Counted from the stretch's first letter, positions 12,539 through 23,752 are shown. The stretch: DNA of 64,000 nucleotides from Salvator merianae (GCA_003586115.2 QVOM02000073.1:47775342-47839341); one strand, 5' to 3'. Made by a program: numbers and translations. The notes: generated from the letters alone by a model not told the origin.

Positions 12539-13013
12539 GGGCCTTTCTGTACTGGGTGTGCTGTGATCCAAACTACTGGGTATGGATCAGCAAGGCCCGC
12601 TGTTCTGGATCATAACACAGCGTGATCTGGAACAGCACTGTCTCCATGACAATGCTGGTCCAGACCAGCCACTGAATCAACCCTAATGCTTCACAGGGAT
12701 AGGAATGAAAGTTCCTAGCTTCCGAGCCCCCTCGGAACCCATTTCAGTGTGTGCTTTGGTGCACCACTGAAATGAGTCCCCCAGTAAGTCTGGAAAATAG
12801 GGGTGTGCATATGTCTCTGATCCAAACTAGCCCAAGTAGTCCTCGATGCTGAGGATTATTAGTAATCCAGATCAGGGACCTCCTGATCTTGGTGATGCTC
12901 CATCTTCTGTAAATGGAACATACCAGCAGTGGGTGGAGCTTCTCTGAGCCACAGTAATGCATGGCCAGAAGAGGCCCTGAAGAAGTCGTAATAGAGGTAA
13001 GTGCAAAAAGGCC
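12539..13013 (+). mobile_element. MITE family B, full-length copy
   Basis: The ends are gggcctttctgtactggg and, inverted, aagtgcaaaaaggcc. Interior landmarks 'gatctggaacagcactgtct', 'gaatgaaagttcctagct', 'ggaacccatttcagtgtg' and 'ctttggtgcacc' recur in the copies at 29478, 52471, 17304 and 18663. At 475 bp it carries no transposase. Flanking trinucleotides ttt/ttc are too diverged to prove a 3-bp target duplication. Overlapping short frames are artefacts. Confidence 0.8.
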
Positions 13014-13015
13014 TT

Positions 13016-13655
13016 CTAAAATGTGGAAGGCAACAGGAGTAAGGGATCTTCTGCACTCAGAAGTGAGTGCAACCTGCCCCCAGAGACACCACCATTCACT
13101 TGCACCATATGCCTCATGGCAAGAATTCAATGGTCCTGGTGAAAATAAAACTGGGATTACAAAGCTATGAAAGCACTTCCAGGGTGGGAAGCACCCTCCT
13201 GTTATGGGCTATCTCTGGGGGTAAAGCATCCCTGTATTTGCAACCTTTCTGATAGTTATATTTCATGGAATCCATGTCCATTTGTATATAGGAGTCTCTG
13301 TGCTTCTGCTTCTCTATGGCAGGGCTAAGAGCATCTGTTACACTCCAAAGGGCCAGAATGATGCTGATCCCTGCATTCACTCTTGCCACAGAGAAGGGTT
13401 TGGAGGGGGGAAAGCAAGTCATATATTACTTATTACTTCTAGTCAACTATCTTCCCTTCTCTGTTGCCTAGCAATGGCTGCTTTTTTTCAGTGGTTGAGT
13501 GGTAGTTGATCCATGGCTAGGGGACCACAGTTTGCTCCCTCTAGCCTACCCTCAAGGCTGTGGCATGAGGAAATGCTGTAAGGGCACCAGGTGCCAGCAG
13601 GACACCAGGTCCAGGTGACTGCACCTCACCAGTGCCTGGCCCACTCACAGATCAT
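13016..13655. other. Unassigned non-coding stretch
   Basis: No gene or named element. Several short frames open on both strands lack recognisable domains. Confidence 0.4.
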
Positions 13656-13659
13656 TCAA

Positions 13660-13890
13660 TTTGAAAAGCAGGAAAAGCTGGCATGGGCCAGGATCACTCT
13701 TGCCACCACCGTGCAGAAATGTGTCTGCAGCAGGAAAAGGGAAGTTTCTGGAACCTGGTAAAGTGTCCCAATGTGCAAATTCAATACCAGGGAACTTTCA
13801 TTTCCAAATCTCAAAGTTATGCCAGGACAGGTCATTTGAGTGGATAGCCATCCCCAAGCACCAAGCAGCATGTGCCAAAATTGCCTAAGT
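13660..13890 (+). repeat. Unnamed dispersed repeat, copy 1
   Basis: 'caaattcaataccaggga', 'actttcatttccaaatctca' and 'atgccaggacaggtcattt', then 'gagtggatagccatcc', parallel 49180-49285. 'cttgccaccaccgtgcag' is complementary to 'ctgtgcagacaagtggtggt' near 49055. The order suggests a repeat family with rearranged or palindromic internal parts. Family name unknown. Confidence 0.45.
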
Positions 13891-13940
13891 TTGGTTCCCA
13901 TATTCAGGTCAAGTTAAGAGGAGGGAGGAAACAATAGAAA

Positions 13941-13991
13941 ACTAAGGGCCCAGTTATACATAAGTTTTAATCTGCTTTTGAATCAACCTTC
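13941..13991 (+). mobile_element. Fold-back MITE family D, left piece (split by LTR)
   Basis: 'cagttatacataagtttta' followed by 'atctgcttttgaat' matches the start of the complete fold-back element at 36773 ('taagttttaatccacttt'). The element is interrupted at 13991/13992 by an LTR insertion and resumes at 15877. It ends in ccttc, the left copy of the LTR target duplication. Confidence 0.7.
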
Positions 13992-15876
13992 TGTCAAGTA
14001 CTGAAAGAGTTAACTAAGTCAGGAACAAAGAGTCACAATGGCCGCGTTCGGACACGGCATTTAATCAGTTTACAGGCCGTCTTCAGTTCCCACTGTTCCG
14101 ACATGATCTTGCCTTTCCGTAATTTTTATGGATTAAATAGGCTAAATGCGCATTACTTTGTCTTCGGATTTTAACAATTCTCAAGCCGTTCCAGATCACT
14201 AGCGCGCTTTACTTTTGCTGTGGGCACGGAGAAAGCGAATCTGTGGGAGGGACCGTAATTTTTTGTGGGTGTGCAGAAGGAGGGATCCCCATTTTGTGCC
14301 GTCCAATGACAGACGTTGTGGGTGGGCGTTCTGCTAGGGAGGCCGGCACGGTTCTCAGGAAAGCTAGCATGGCGTACAGGCAAATTTTTAATCAGCTTCC
14401 TGTATTCCCTTCTCTGCCGCTGCGCGATGAAAGGAGAAGCTACCATCCCTTCTCCCCATGTCGCTGTGTTCTGCCCACTCCTCCTATTCAGCAGTGCCGT
14501 GGGGAAAGTTACGGCTTCATCAGCAGCCTGCCGTCTTTCTTTCCTTGCCAGCCACTTTTGTGTAAAAGCGCTGTAGCACCGAAGCACAGGAAAAGAAAAC
14601 AGCAAGATCATAAAATCACAATTCTCCTCTACTTTGTGGGCGTGTGTGTGTCTCCCTCCCTGTGCCTCTTGCTCTGTGTCAGCGGTTGTAGGATGAAAAT
14701 GGGGGGCTTCGTGGGGGGGGGGATGAGAAGAAGCTTTTTTAGATGTTGTAAATCCTTCGCAGGGACATGTGTGAGAAGGAGGAGGAGGAGGAGAAGGTGC
14801 TTGCTGTGCTCCACGCTTCTTAAAAAAATATAAAAAAAATATAAGTTTGCCCGAGTGTTGGAAGAAGAGGTTTTTTATTGCCTCCAATGAATTTTTTAAG
14901 CTGCAGTGCTCTCTCTTTCTTTATCCCCCATTCAAGAAATTAAATTCCGTCTGCTCTTTAAAGCAAAAAATAAACTGCTCCCGATTGCTAGGATCTCTGC
15001 AAAATGCAGAAGCACTTGATTGTCAAAAGAGTAGAGCCCCCCCCAATTCCCCTCCCCACTTCTTCCCTTTGTTATGCACCTCCCCTGCTTTTACGCTACT
15101 TTTAAAAAGCACAGTTGTGCTAAAGTGAATCAGCAGGATAGCAGAACTCCGCATTTCAAAAGTTTAGTTTTTTAAAGTTCATAGTTTTAAAGTGAACATA
15201 GTTTTTAAGTTCTGCCTCGGTAGACAGAGGCTGCAGGGAGGAGCAAATGGCGAATGCCTAGTAACGCTGCCAAGTGAATCCCTGTTCTGAAGTAACAGCA
15301 GGGACATAGGAGAACGGAGCTTGACTTTCCCGCCCCTGTGACGTCAAGGTTTGAACGTTGGGACTGCAGCCAATCGCTGACTGCATAGGGAGGAGAATTT
15401 GATGAGGGGTGGAGGCAGAAAGGGTACTGCCAAGCACGGGAAATATCAGTGTAGGAACGAGCAAGTACGAATTGACTCCATGTTAAATTGTAACTGTGGG
15501 AACAACCAGAAGATGAATTCACTGCGTGTACTCTTCTATACGGATTACATTGACGATGTCCGACCGCGGCCAATGAGTAGCATTTTCTTGACTAACAGAT
15601 TTATGATGTTGTTTATATAACTCTAGCTGGCAGTTGATGATGTCATTTGGAATGTTTATATCTTGTGTGTGTGCTGTATAAGAAAGACAGTTAGTGCTTG
15701 TTTGACTAGTAAGGTAGAAAGAGTAAGAGAGTTTTTTCTCTCTCTGTAGATACTGTAAATAAAGAGTTTATTAAATGAAAGTATCTAGTCTCTAGATTTA
15801 TTTGTCTGTCTGACTACTAGCTGAGCTTAACTAGTGATCTGACTCCAGGCCAAATTCCACTATATACGCTCTGACA
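13992..15876 (+). mobile_element. Solo LTR, itself interrupted by a DNA transposon
   Basis: It starts TGTCAAGTACTG and ends CGCTCTGACA, flanked by a perfect 5-bp target duplication (ccttc at 13987-13991 and 15877-15881). Removing the inserted transposon (14040-15571) and one copy of its aat duplication leaves about 350 bp, a normal solo-LTR length. The promoter-like TATA (tataag, 15677) and the polyadenylation signal (aataaa, 15758), spaced about 80 bp apart, fit U3-R-U5 order on the plus strand. No internal gag/pol sequence or second LTR is present, so this is the product of LTR-LTR recombination. Gypsy-like and endogenous retroviral origins cannot be separated from the LTR alone. Confidence 0.8.
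14040..15571. mobile_element. 1.5-kb DNA transposon inserted in the LTR
   Basis: The ends are GGCCGCGTTCGGACA and, inverted, GGCCGCGGTCGGACA (14 of 15 identical), in a genome where CpG-rich 15-mers are rare. Flanking aat on each side (14037-14039 and 15572-15574) is a possible 3-bp target duplication. The interior is GC-richer than its surroundings and holds CpG-containing patches, a GGA run near 14775-14793 and overlapping open frames of 238 (minus) and 196 (plus) codons. Neither frame shows DDE or Myb-like features, so I regard the element as non-autonomous. Related ends (GGCYGYGTTCRGACA) occur near 4351, 20994 and 48242. A 3-bp duplication would fit PIF/Harbinger, though aat is not the canonical TWA. 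Confidence 0.7.
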
Positions 15877-15960
15877 CCTTCAGGTTGAAGACAACACATC
15901 AGCAAAGTGACAAGGCATTTCCCTTCCATATTATCTATCTTAAAAGAGGATTTTATGAAA
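15877..15960 (+). mobile_element. Fold-back MITE family D, right piece
   Basis: 'aggttgaagac', then 'aacacatcagcaaagtgaca', continues the family D sequence begun at 13941 and matches 'cctcatcagcaaaatgaca' in the intact copy near 36805. The first five bases (ccttc) are the right copy of the LTR target duplication. Confidence 0.7.
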
Positions 15961-17303
15961 AGTGCATAAAATTCATCAGGAATACATTTTTTACCCCTGA
16001 AGTTGATTAAAGTTTTTAGTGTGTTGCTCTAAAGCACTTTGGGACACTGGATCTTTGACAAAAACAAAAGATGAAAAGCAAAACTTGGTGACTGAACAAA
16101 AGGGGTTGCCAATGGCATTACATCTGTGGGGAAAATGGAAAAAGGAGGAAAATGCAATGCATGTGGTGGAAAGAAACAGGAGAAAGGACAAATCGAATTG
16201 GGCTGACAACTATTGAGTGTCAACATGAAGCAAAAAAAAAAAGGCAATTTTTTGGGCTGAAAAGGCCTTTTGCAGATGATGAGTGAATTCATCCATGCCT
16301 TTCGCACATTTCATTTTTTTTTTATCTGCTTTGCAAGAGGTATGTTAAGAATTTTATCTAGGAATTCTTCTAAACTTGCTCTCGTGCTTAGTTCTAATTC
16401 ATGTATCACACAGCATGAATTAGGTTCATCACATAAAATGGTTTCTAATAGTACAATGTTTCCTGTCAGTATACAGTTCATAATGAAATAAATTAACATG
16501 AACAAAATGTTTTAGTGCAAGTCTTTTGTAATATTTTACATTAATCTCATTTCCCTCTTCTTTTGCACAAGTAGCATGACATAGAATGAATTGGAAAATT
16601 GCAATAGGTAGCTAGGAAATTTACACAGTATATCAATAAAACTGATCAGCTGATTTAAATAATTGTCAATTTCAAAATAATGTTCTTTTTCTCTTTAATA
16701 AAAGGCTCTCCCTAGTTCAAACAAGTCTTTTATCAATTAGTTTGCTTCTTTGGTTTCATTCTTCTAGTGGAGACTTTTCTGCACTATCAAAGCAACTTAG
16801 TAATCTACGAGTTTCAAATTAATACACATTCCCAGAGTATTCTACTCTGCTTAAGCACTAGGAACACAAAAGATATTTGAATTGGATGCAGTGTATGATG
16901 CCTTTACAAGCCCAAATGTTCAAAGGAGATATTAGCAGGATAACCTTTCAAGTTCTGACTTAAAAGGCAAACCTATTAAATGCTTGAATCAATTCAGAAT
17001 GTTCATGTAAGAGAAGTCAGGCTAAGAACATTTCTTAATACTTGTTCAGCCCTCATTAATAATGATGATTCAGAACAAAGCTGCATTCATATCAAAGACC
17101 AATTGTTCTCTATTTTCAGAACACTGTTGCCCTCTTTTAATCGGTTGTTTGTTTGGCATTTTATTTTCTTCTTCAATGTACCAAAATATTACCTGGCAGT
17201 GCCGTCAGAAAAAGCCAGATAGAAATATTATAGAAATAACACAGGCTGCTAAAAATAGATGCATCCACTGGGGAAAAAGGAGCAGCAGTAATGTATTGAC
17301 TCT
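15961..17303. other. Unassigned AT-rich stretch
   Basis: No gene or complete element recognised. Open frames are short and overlap on opposite strands. Confidence 0.45.
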
Positions 17304-17783
17304 GGCCCTTTCTGCATGGGGCAATGCTTCGTGATAGGAAAGGCTCATGCTAAGGCAGATTAGGCCCCTCCCCTCTTACCATGCTCCATTTGTACAGAAT
17401 AGAGTATAGACTAGCTAGGATTCCCAAAATGGGGCCCTAGTCTGGTTTGCTGATAGATCTTGTAATTGAAGCTTGCCAGCATACTGGGGGGGGGGGGCGT
17501 CTAACAGACCAAGGAGGTATGCAGACAGCACACCTCCATGGTCTGGTACACCATGGAGGACCCACTTTGGAAGCCTTCAGAGCACTCAAGAGCCCAACCT
17601 ATGCCAGCTCCAAAGCTGGCATGAGCTTCAGAGCTGGCATGGGGGCTGGCATGGGCAGACTGAGCCAGTGTGGATGGTCTGGTCCATGGCCAGAAACAAG
17701 CTTTTCCACCTTGGGACAGGTTGCTGATGCTGGGACTGGGTGGTCCACTGTGTCCTGGGCCGACACAAGTAAGTGCAAATATG
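17304..17783 (-). mobile_element. MITE family B, diverged copy
   Basis: It begins ggccctttctgcatgggg and ends 'gtaagtgcaaatatgatct', the right-end form of family B. Internal matches to other minus-strand copies include 'tgtacagaatagagtatag' (compare 'tgcacagaatagagactga' at 52588) and 'caccatggaggacccactt'. It contains a 12-nt G run and several 'gctggcatg' repeats. The 114-codon frame over it is an artefact. Confidence 0.6.
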
Positions 17784-18662
17784 ATCTCTAATTCTTGGCA
17801 CTGAAAATAGGTTGACTATATAGAGCCACATGCTTAAGGAAGAACGGCACCGAATGGACATGAAAGGTTGTGGGACAAATGAAATTTATTAAACATAGTT
17901 TAAGAATGACAATGTTTTCTTTTCAGCACAGAGTAGTAAATCATATTGTCAGGCATGCTATGCCTGCCATAAAGCCTAAGGTGCCTAAGTTGAGGTGAAA
18001 GACAACCAATTCCAATGTTGTAGGTGGGGGAAAGGAATGGGAAAACACTGATTCTCTATTGTGCAGTTTCCTGTCCAAACCTCTGTTGACTGAAAATTAT
18101 ATTGCCTTGAATGGGGAATTGGCTTTCGAATATAAGTCAATGGAATGGAGTGGATCATTAATGTGGTTTCCTGCAGAAATTCCAAGGTCCAAAGGAAACC
18201 TTGCACATGCCAAGATCTTCTTCCTGGTCAAGAAGCTGTTTTCTCACTGATGTTTCTACAGTGAGGAAGGCATTTTGTTGGTATGTGAGTAAAAATGAAT
18301 TATGAGGGGGATCAGTTAATCATATGCAAATGAATTGAGGTTTTCTTCTCCTCCACTGATTTCTACTACTGTAAGAGGCGAATTCACCATTCAAGTCAAT
18401 GTAATTCTCCAGTGGTTTGGTCAACCCAAAGCATGTCAGTATAATTTTCAGGCAGGTTGAACAATCCAGTATAAGCGAATGGAGCTGTCTGCTGCGGCTG
18501 ACCTAACCCTCAGTTTTGTACTGAAGTCAATGGGCCTTTATGCACTTCCTGATATTCCTTATAGAAAATCTGCTAAACAGCAGATACACTTGCAGTTCTT
18601 TTAGCTTTTTCTATGGCTAGGTTAACAGGTTTGGCAGATTATGTGGTAACCCTGTTCCTTAT
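17784..18662. other. Unassigned stretch with one transposon-like end
   Basis: At 18533 'gggcctttatgcacttcct' resembles the common MITE end, but I could not pair it. No gene is visible. Confidence 0.4.
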
Positions 18663-19158
18663 CAACAAGTGCACTAAAGGTCTCCCTTCCGCATATTAGT
18701 ATGGAACACAGGAAGTCCCTCTCACTACTGGCTACATTCCATTCACACAGGACAGAAAGTAATCCAGATCAGGGGACCACGATATTGAGGGCCCTAACCT
18801 ACCAGCTTAGCCTAGTCCAGAACATGAAGGCATGCAGAAGGCACGCACAAGGCATGCAGAAGGCATGCTTCATGGTCCAGACTACCAGAGGACCCATTTT
18901 AGGAGCACACCAAAGCCTACTACTGAAATGAATTTCCTGGGGGCTCCAAATCTAGAAACTTTGTTCCTAGTCCTTTGAAGCCCTCAGAGCTGGTCCTGAA
19001 GCTTGGGCAAGCTTCTGATCCTGTGCATTGGCTGGTCTGGACCAGCACAGTTGTGCAAATGACAATGTTACAGACCATGCCTTGCCATGGTCTGAACCAA
19101 TGCCTTGCTGGCCCAGACCACTGGTTCAGATCACAGCAAGGCAGTGCAGAATGGCCCA
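18663..19158 (-). mobile_element. MITE family B, copy in reverse orientation
   Basis: The left edge has 'acaagtgcactaaaggtctc' and the right edge 'gcagtgcagaatggcccat', the complement of the GGGCC-TTTCTGCAC end. Internal landmarks 'cacaggacagaaagtaatcc', 'agatcaggggaccacgatat' and 'tactgaaatgaatttcctgg' correspond, reversed, to 12539-13013. An internal duplication of 'aaggcatgcagaaggca' is present near 18830-18865. Confidence 0.65.
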
Positions 19159-19184
19159 TAGAGGTTTGCTAGATGTTTTATTGG

Positions 19185-19288
19185 AATTTGTTGCCTCAGA
19201 TTATATATAATGTGGCTGGGCAAAGGTACTATCTATTTTGATAGTACCCTTACCCAGCGATGTTATATATAATCTGAGGCAACAAATT
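19185..19288. mobile_element. Hairpin MITE, about 104 bp
   Basis: Two arms of about 48 nt, beginning 'aatttgttgcctcagattat' and ending with the complement, flank a short loop 'tattttg' near 19236. Only a few positions mismatch (aaagg/ccctt and tggct/agcga), so the full element can form a hairpin. It lies 26 bp beyond the end of the preceding family B element. Target duplication not resolved. Confidence 0.8.
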
Positions 19289-20750
19289 TGATCTGTTTGG
19301 GGAGTGGAACTACTGGCAATTTCAGTTTCACTTTTAAAGATATATTACTGATTTCTTTGCCTTATATCAGCCCCTTTACCCCACTCTGCTGATAAAAGTT
19401 CTGTTCAGAAATTCTGGAGACATCAGCACTTTTTATCTATGTCAGAAAAGTCCATTTGTTCAGTAGTCCAGTAGTTCAGTAACAGCAGGGTTTCAAAAGA
19501 AGGATTCAATGAAGTTCTTTTCATGAGGCAGTAAATAGTGCTTCCATATTTTCATTATGAATGATCACATTACTTCTGTTAAGGCATTTTGAATAAGGGT
19601 TTGAAGATGGAATGAGAGATCAAGCATGGCTATGCTAAATTTTTCTTCATATTCTGGGATGTCAGTCAGCCACAGAGAGCTAGAGAGGGTTTCATACATT
19701 TTCAAATCCTGGTCAAGTGAGAAGTCTCAAAATATGCAGGAAGCCCTGTCAGGTTCCTAACCTGGCCCAGCAAACTACAACAATCTAAGTTGTAGCATTG
19801 AATGATTGCATACAGGCAGGTGTAAGTAACAGAACAATAAACATCCAGAGACATCACTGAAATATGTGGTACCATTCTAGGCCATTAACTCATTGGGGCC
19901 ACGTGGGGGGAGGTTCTCTGACAGAAGTGGATCTGGAGTACTTAGAATAGAATTAAAGGTTGGTTGCTTCATTGAGGGACAGGGTAAGTCAGAGTCCAGT
20001 AGAGGACGGGTGTTCTGAAAGCTCCACCGCTGTGTATCTCCGTGTTAGAATGCTGTGACCCCTGGACATGCAGGGGTACCTTTGGCACCCATGCATTATT
20101 TTTTTTTACTTTAATTTTAAGTCATCTTTGAATGAATGCATTACATTTGCATATATGTGCCTTTTTATTTTTTTTCATTTCTCCCACTACATGAATCTTC
20201 TTCCCTGTTATTTTAAATTAAAAATCCCTGCTAAACCACAGCATTTCTTCCACTTTGTTTTTTTCAAAAAAATCATATGCACATTTCCAGAAAATGAATC
20301 AAACACTTTGTTAAAAAGAAGTCAAGACCTTTTCATAGTTCAGGTGAAATACACGTAATTAAGGGCTGTCAGAACATGGAAAAGATTTAAAGATCACCAC
20401 CCATTCTTTCTGCATCACTTGATTTCTCAATAAATAATATCCTTTTACCTGCTTTCAGTCATACGTGCTAGTTGGGGACCTGTTTACAAATAAAGAACGG
20501 TGATAAAATGATCCTTTCAGAGTGTCTGGAGGAAGGCTGTTTTCTGACTCCTTTTAGAACCTTTGGACGTTGCCTAATCTTGCTACATTTTATCTTGCTA
20601 TATTTATCATGGACTAAAACTTAAATAGTGGGTTGGAGCCCAATATACATTTTGATGTGAAGAAGAGCTCCTTGCATTATAAAAAATAATGGGGGCTTCT
20701 ACTAGGACACGAGAGGCAGCAATTTTCAGTAAGGCTGATTTAAGAAAGAA
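19289..20750. other. Unassigned non-coding stretch
   Basis: T-rich patches around 20096-20180. The 96-codon frame at 20068-20358 is Phe-rich because of these patches and shows no family. Confidence 0.45.
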
Positions 20751-20792
20751 AGGGAGGGAGGGAGGGAGGGAGGGAGGGAGGGAGGGAGGGAG
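20751..20792. repeat. (GGGA)n microsatellite
   Basis: About ten GGGA units in a row. It opens a minus-strand frame of Pro-Ser-Leu-Pro repeats, which is not a gene. Confidence 0.9.
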
Positions 20793-20796
20793 AAGC

Positions 20797-20990
20797 ATTT
20801 CTGAGGCATCTTAGAGGAAGCTTAGAGATGGTTTACAGGTGCCAGGGCAGGTGTCAATCAGTCCCACTACCTTTCATGAAGATACTAGGCTAAAGAAGGT
20901 GCTTTAAAGATGGAATGAGAACATGAGGGCCGCATGCTACTTCCACAAAGGCATTTTTGGGCTGTTTGTTTTGCTATGTGTGAATGCCAC
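20797..20990 (+). mobile_element. MITE family E, first of two tandem copies (partial)
   Basis: Shares order and text with the next copy: 'ggctaaagaaggtgcttta', 'agatggaatgagaacatgag', and the end 'ttgctatgtgtgaatgccac'. Only the right end is well formed. Confidence 0.55.
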
Positions 20991-20993
20991 CTA

Positions 20994-21209
20994 AGGCTAC
21001 GTTCATACACAGCAAAATAAAGCACCTCTGTGATGACCTAAAGACAGCTTGAAGTTGGTTCTCAGGTAAGATCATTCACATGCCAATGTGCCTCCTCCCC
21101 TCTTACAAACATTGTAGGCTACAGAAGGTGGATTAGAGATAGAATGGGAACATGAGCTTCTCTAAAGCTCTTTTGAGATGTTTCTTTTACTACGTGTGAA
21201 TGCAGCCAA
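20994..21209 (+). mobile_element. MITE family E, second copy
   Basis: It starts ggctacgttcatacacagca and ends with the inverted 'tacgtgtgaatgcagcc'. Internal text ('ggctacagaaggtggatta', 'gagatagaatgggaacatga') repeats the preceding copy. The ends are of the GGCYGYGTTCRGACA type also seen at 14040. Flanking taa/aaa could be a mutated 3-bp duplication. Confidence 0.6.
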
Positions 21210-21611
21210 ATCTCCCTTTGTAGCCCCCAGTACCATCTTGGCACACTTTGCCTGGTGAACTCTGAATCTTCCAATCTAATTATTTGTAGCTGCAGCGAAA
21301 CAAAGAGGGAGTCAGGTAGTGTGAGAATCTCTTCCTATATTTGAAAATTATGTTAATAGAAAGTTTGCATACATAAAATCTAGTGGCATCCCATATATCT
21401 GTATACAAACATGATTTCAAGCACAAAATGCTCTTTCAGCTAGCTTCAAAGTAGTCAACTGGCTGATCAAATACTGTTAAGAAGCTAAAAATGGATTGCT
21501 TACTGTTTGACCACCACAATGCATGGTCAGATATTATTAAAAATGAAGAACACTCTTGAGTATACTGCAGCTTGCTTTCATTGATAGAGTAAGTTCATTT
21601 TTGGACTACAA

Positions 21612-21791
21612 GGCCCTTTCTGCACTTGGCTTTATTCTGGATTATATCCAAGAATACAGACCTGCTATCTGCATGCTAGTGCAGATTACAGCAGACCCTG
21701 GGTGGGGCCTGCCATAGTTTATACTAGCATGCAGATGGCAGGTTCCTATTCCAGAATATAATCTAGAATAAGGCCAAGTGCAGAAAGGGCC
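21612..21791. mobile_element. Fold-back MITE with GGCCCTTTCTGCACTTGGC ends
   Basis: The terminal inverted repeat is 19 of 19 identical (left ggccctttctgcacttggc; the right end is its complement), and the arms continue as an imperfect palindrome almost to the centre near 21703. It is flanked by caa on both sides (21609-21611 and 21792-21794), a possible 3-bp target duplication. Sister of 11407-11565. This is the best-preserved example of the terminal motif in the window. Confidence 0.85.
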
Positions 21792-21794
21792 CAA

Positions 21795-23750
21795 GTTTCA
21801 TGATACTTAACACAGGAGTCAAGGATTATGTGTCTAGGACTCATGAGAATGGTTTTTACCAAGCTAGACTCATTACAAGCCTGTAAAACATGTCACCCTT
21901 CCAAGTGAGCACAATCCACTTACATTTTGTGTTCTTTTACATAGATTTCATCTATCTTGCAGATTGCAAACAACACTTGGTACAGATAGGTGCTTAGATT
22001 TAAAATGGGCGGGGGAGAGAATCTTATAGGATATGTGTTCAGACATAACAAAAAGGGTGACTTGGAGGTGCCTCATAGAAACAGTGTGTGGCACTCGTGT
22101 TCCCAAGTCTTCTCTAATTCGCCTTTTCTAGCACAGAATATTTATGAGAAGGGGGAGGGGCAGACTGGTGTGTAAACAATCCCACCTCAAAGATGTCTCT
22201 GAGTTGCCTCAGAAATGCTTTTCTTTGTTGTGTCTGATCACAGCTTTAGATAGGAAAGTCATCTAGCTACTTGTAGTAGAAGAAGGAAAGAGGAAGTTAA
22301 GTGTAAAGATGGAAGAACTGAGATAGTTCTAAAAGCTTTAGGTTTGTGAATCTGAACAGGGAAAGAGAGGAAAGAAAATAAGCTCCTTACTAATTGCTTA
22401 TATTTCTATCTTTCCAGTGGTCAGCATGACATAAAATGTATATGACATGACTCTTCCAACATCTCAGGGTCTTAAAAATCCACCTCATATTTACCACCTC
22501 ACATGTTACAATTTGAAATTCATCTAGTTTCTTAGTGCCTACCAAAACTGTTTGTCTACATTGAACTCCATGTCTCACAAATTTGCATTGACCCAATTTG
22601 CTGCAGTCTTATATGCAGTGTTATAAGGAACAAGGTCCTCTTTTTTTGCAGCCCTATGGCTGTTAACAACCCAAATGCATACACCATTCGTTGTGAATAC
22701 TTGCTGCCCTTCTACTGTCACTGGAAAGTTAGTATAAGTTTATTCCTTTGCAATTAAGTGTTGTGAACCAGATTTTCTAATGACTATGTACTACAAGCAT
22801 GAAGGAAGATTAGGAAAGTACACAAATGGTTGTTACATTGACATAGATTAAAAAACCACCTTAAAATAAGAACCATAATTAAAACAAAACAAAACTGATT
22901 TTGCACTGTGGCTGCTTTATGACTGGGCATATTGCATTGTAACCACAACCAATTATTTCTATAATAGAATTGTAATTTATGAATAAACTAGTAATTTTAA
23001 TGAGCTAAAGTTTTCCACAACAAACATTAATTTGCCCAAACAGTTTGCATACTAAAAGTTCAAGCACCATCCAATACCAGCTCAAATGCTGTCTAAAAAA
23101 TAAATTAATAATATTCAAATATAGAGCTATACATCTCCAAATATATAGTAAAATAAAAAAGTCTCAGAGCAAGAGTAACAAGATGTCTTAAGTTGAAGCA
23201 ATCTATGTCAAAGAGATGACTTCAAGTACAAGTCGCAGGAAGTCTCAAATTGAGCATGTCAAACACATTTTGACCTACCAATAAGGACTTCTTCAGTGAT
23301 TTATCCAAACTGCAGTAACAACCTTCCAACTGTCACATATAGTTTGTATTTATTTGGATAAGTCAAGTCTTCAATTAAATGAAAAAGGAAGTTTGAAGAT
23401 TCAGCTCTAAAAATGGACTGCTATAGGCTAAGTGAATTACCAGTTGTCAAGAACATGTTCTTGACATTCTTTATTGAAAACCTCTTATGATAACTGCAGT
23501 CTTCTTGAAGACAATAGTATTTGCAGCTACTGCTACATGCCAGGCATGTGTGGTGGTTCTTTGGAGAGCAGGTGAAGCATCACATTTTTCTACAGTGGCA
23601 TTAACCAGATGTTCCCTCTACGGCACCATTGATTTATGTTGGTAGGCTGGGACTTCATGGTTCCCCTAATCCTCAGTTTTCCACAGGTAGTAATTATTTG
23701 TATAGCATAGCTTTGATTATCTGACAGTTTGAAGGACCCAAACCACAGTG
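21795..23750. other. Unassigned AT-rich stretch
   Basis: A phrase at 22205-22250 ('cagaaatgcttttctttgtt', 'gtgtctgatcacagc') resembles the family E right end but is too diverged to call. No gene visible. Confidence 0.4.
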
Positions 23751-23752
23751 TT

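Noticed and set aside
14171..14887. Long minus-strand open frame (238 codons) overlapping a 196-codon plus-strand frame
   Set aside because: Both lie in the GC-richer interior of the transposon at 14040-15571, contain low-complexity Pro, Arg and His tracts and show no DDE, Myb or other recognisable domain. Two opposite open frames over the same DNA indicate composition, not coding.
17447..17791. 114-codon plus-strand frame with Gly/Met repeats
   Set aside because: It lies entirely in a MITE family B copy and includes a G run. The repeats are DNA-level duplications of gctggcatg.
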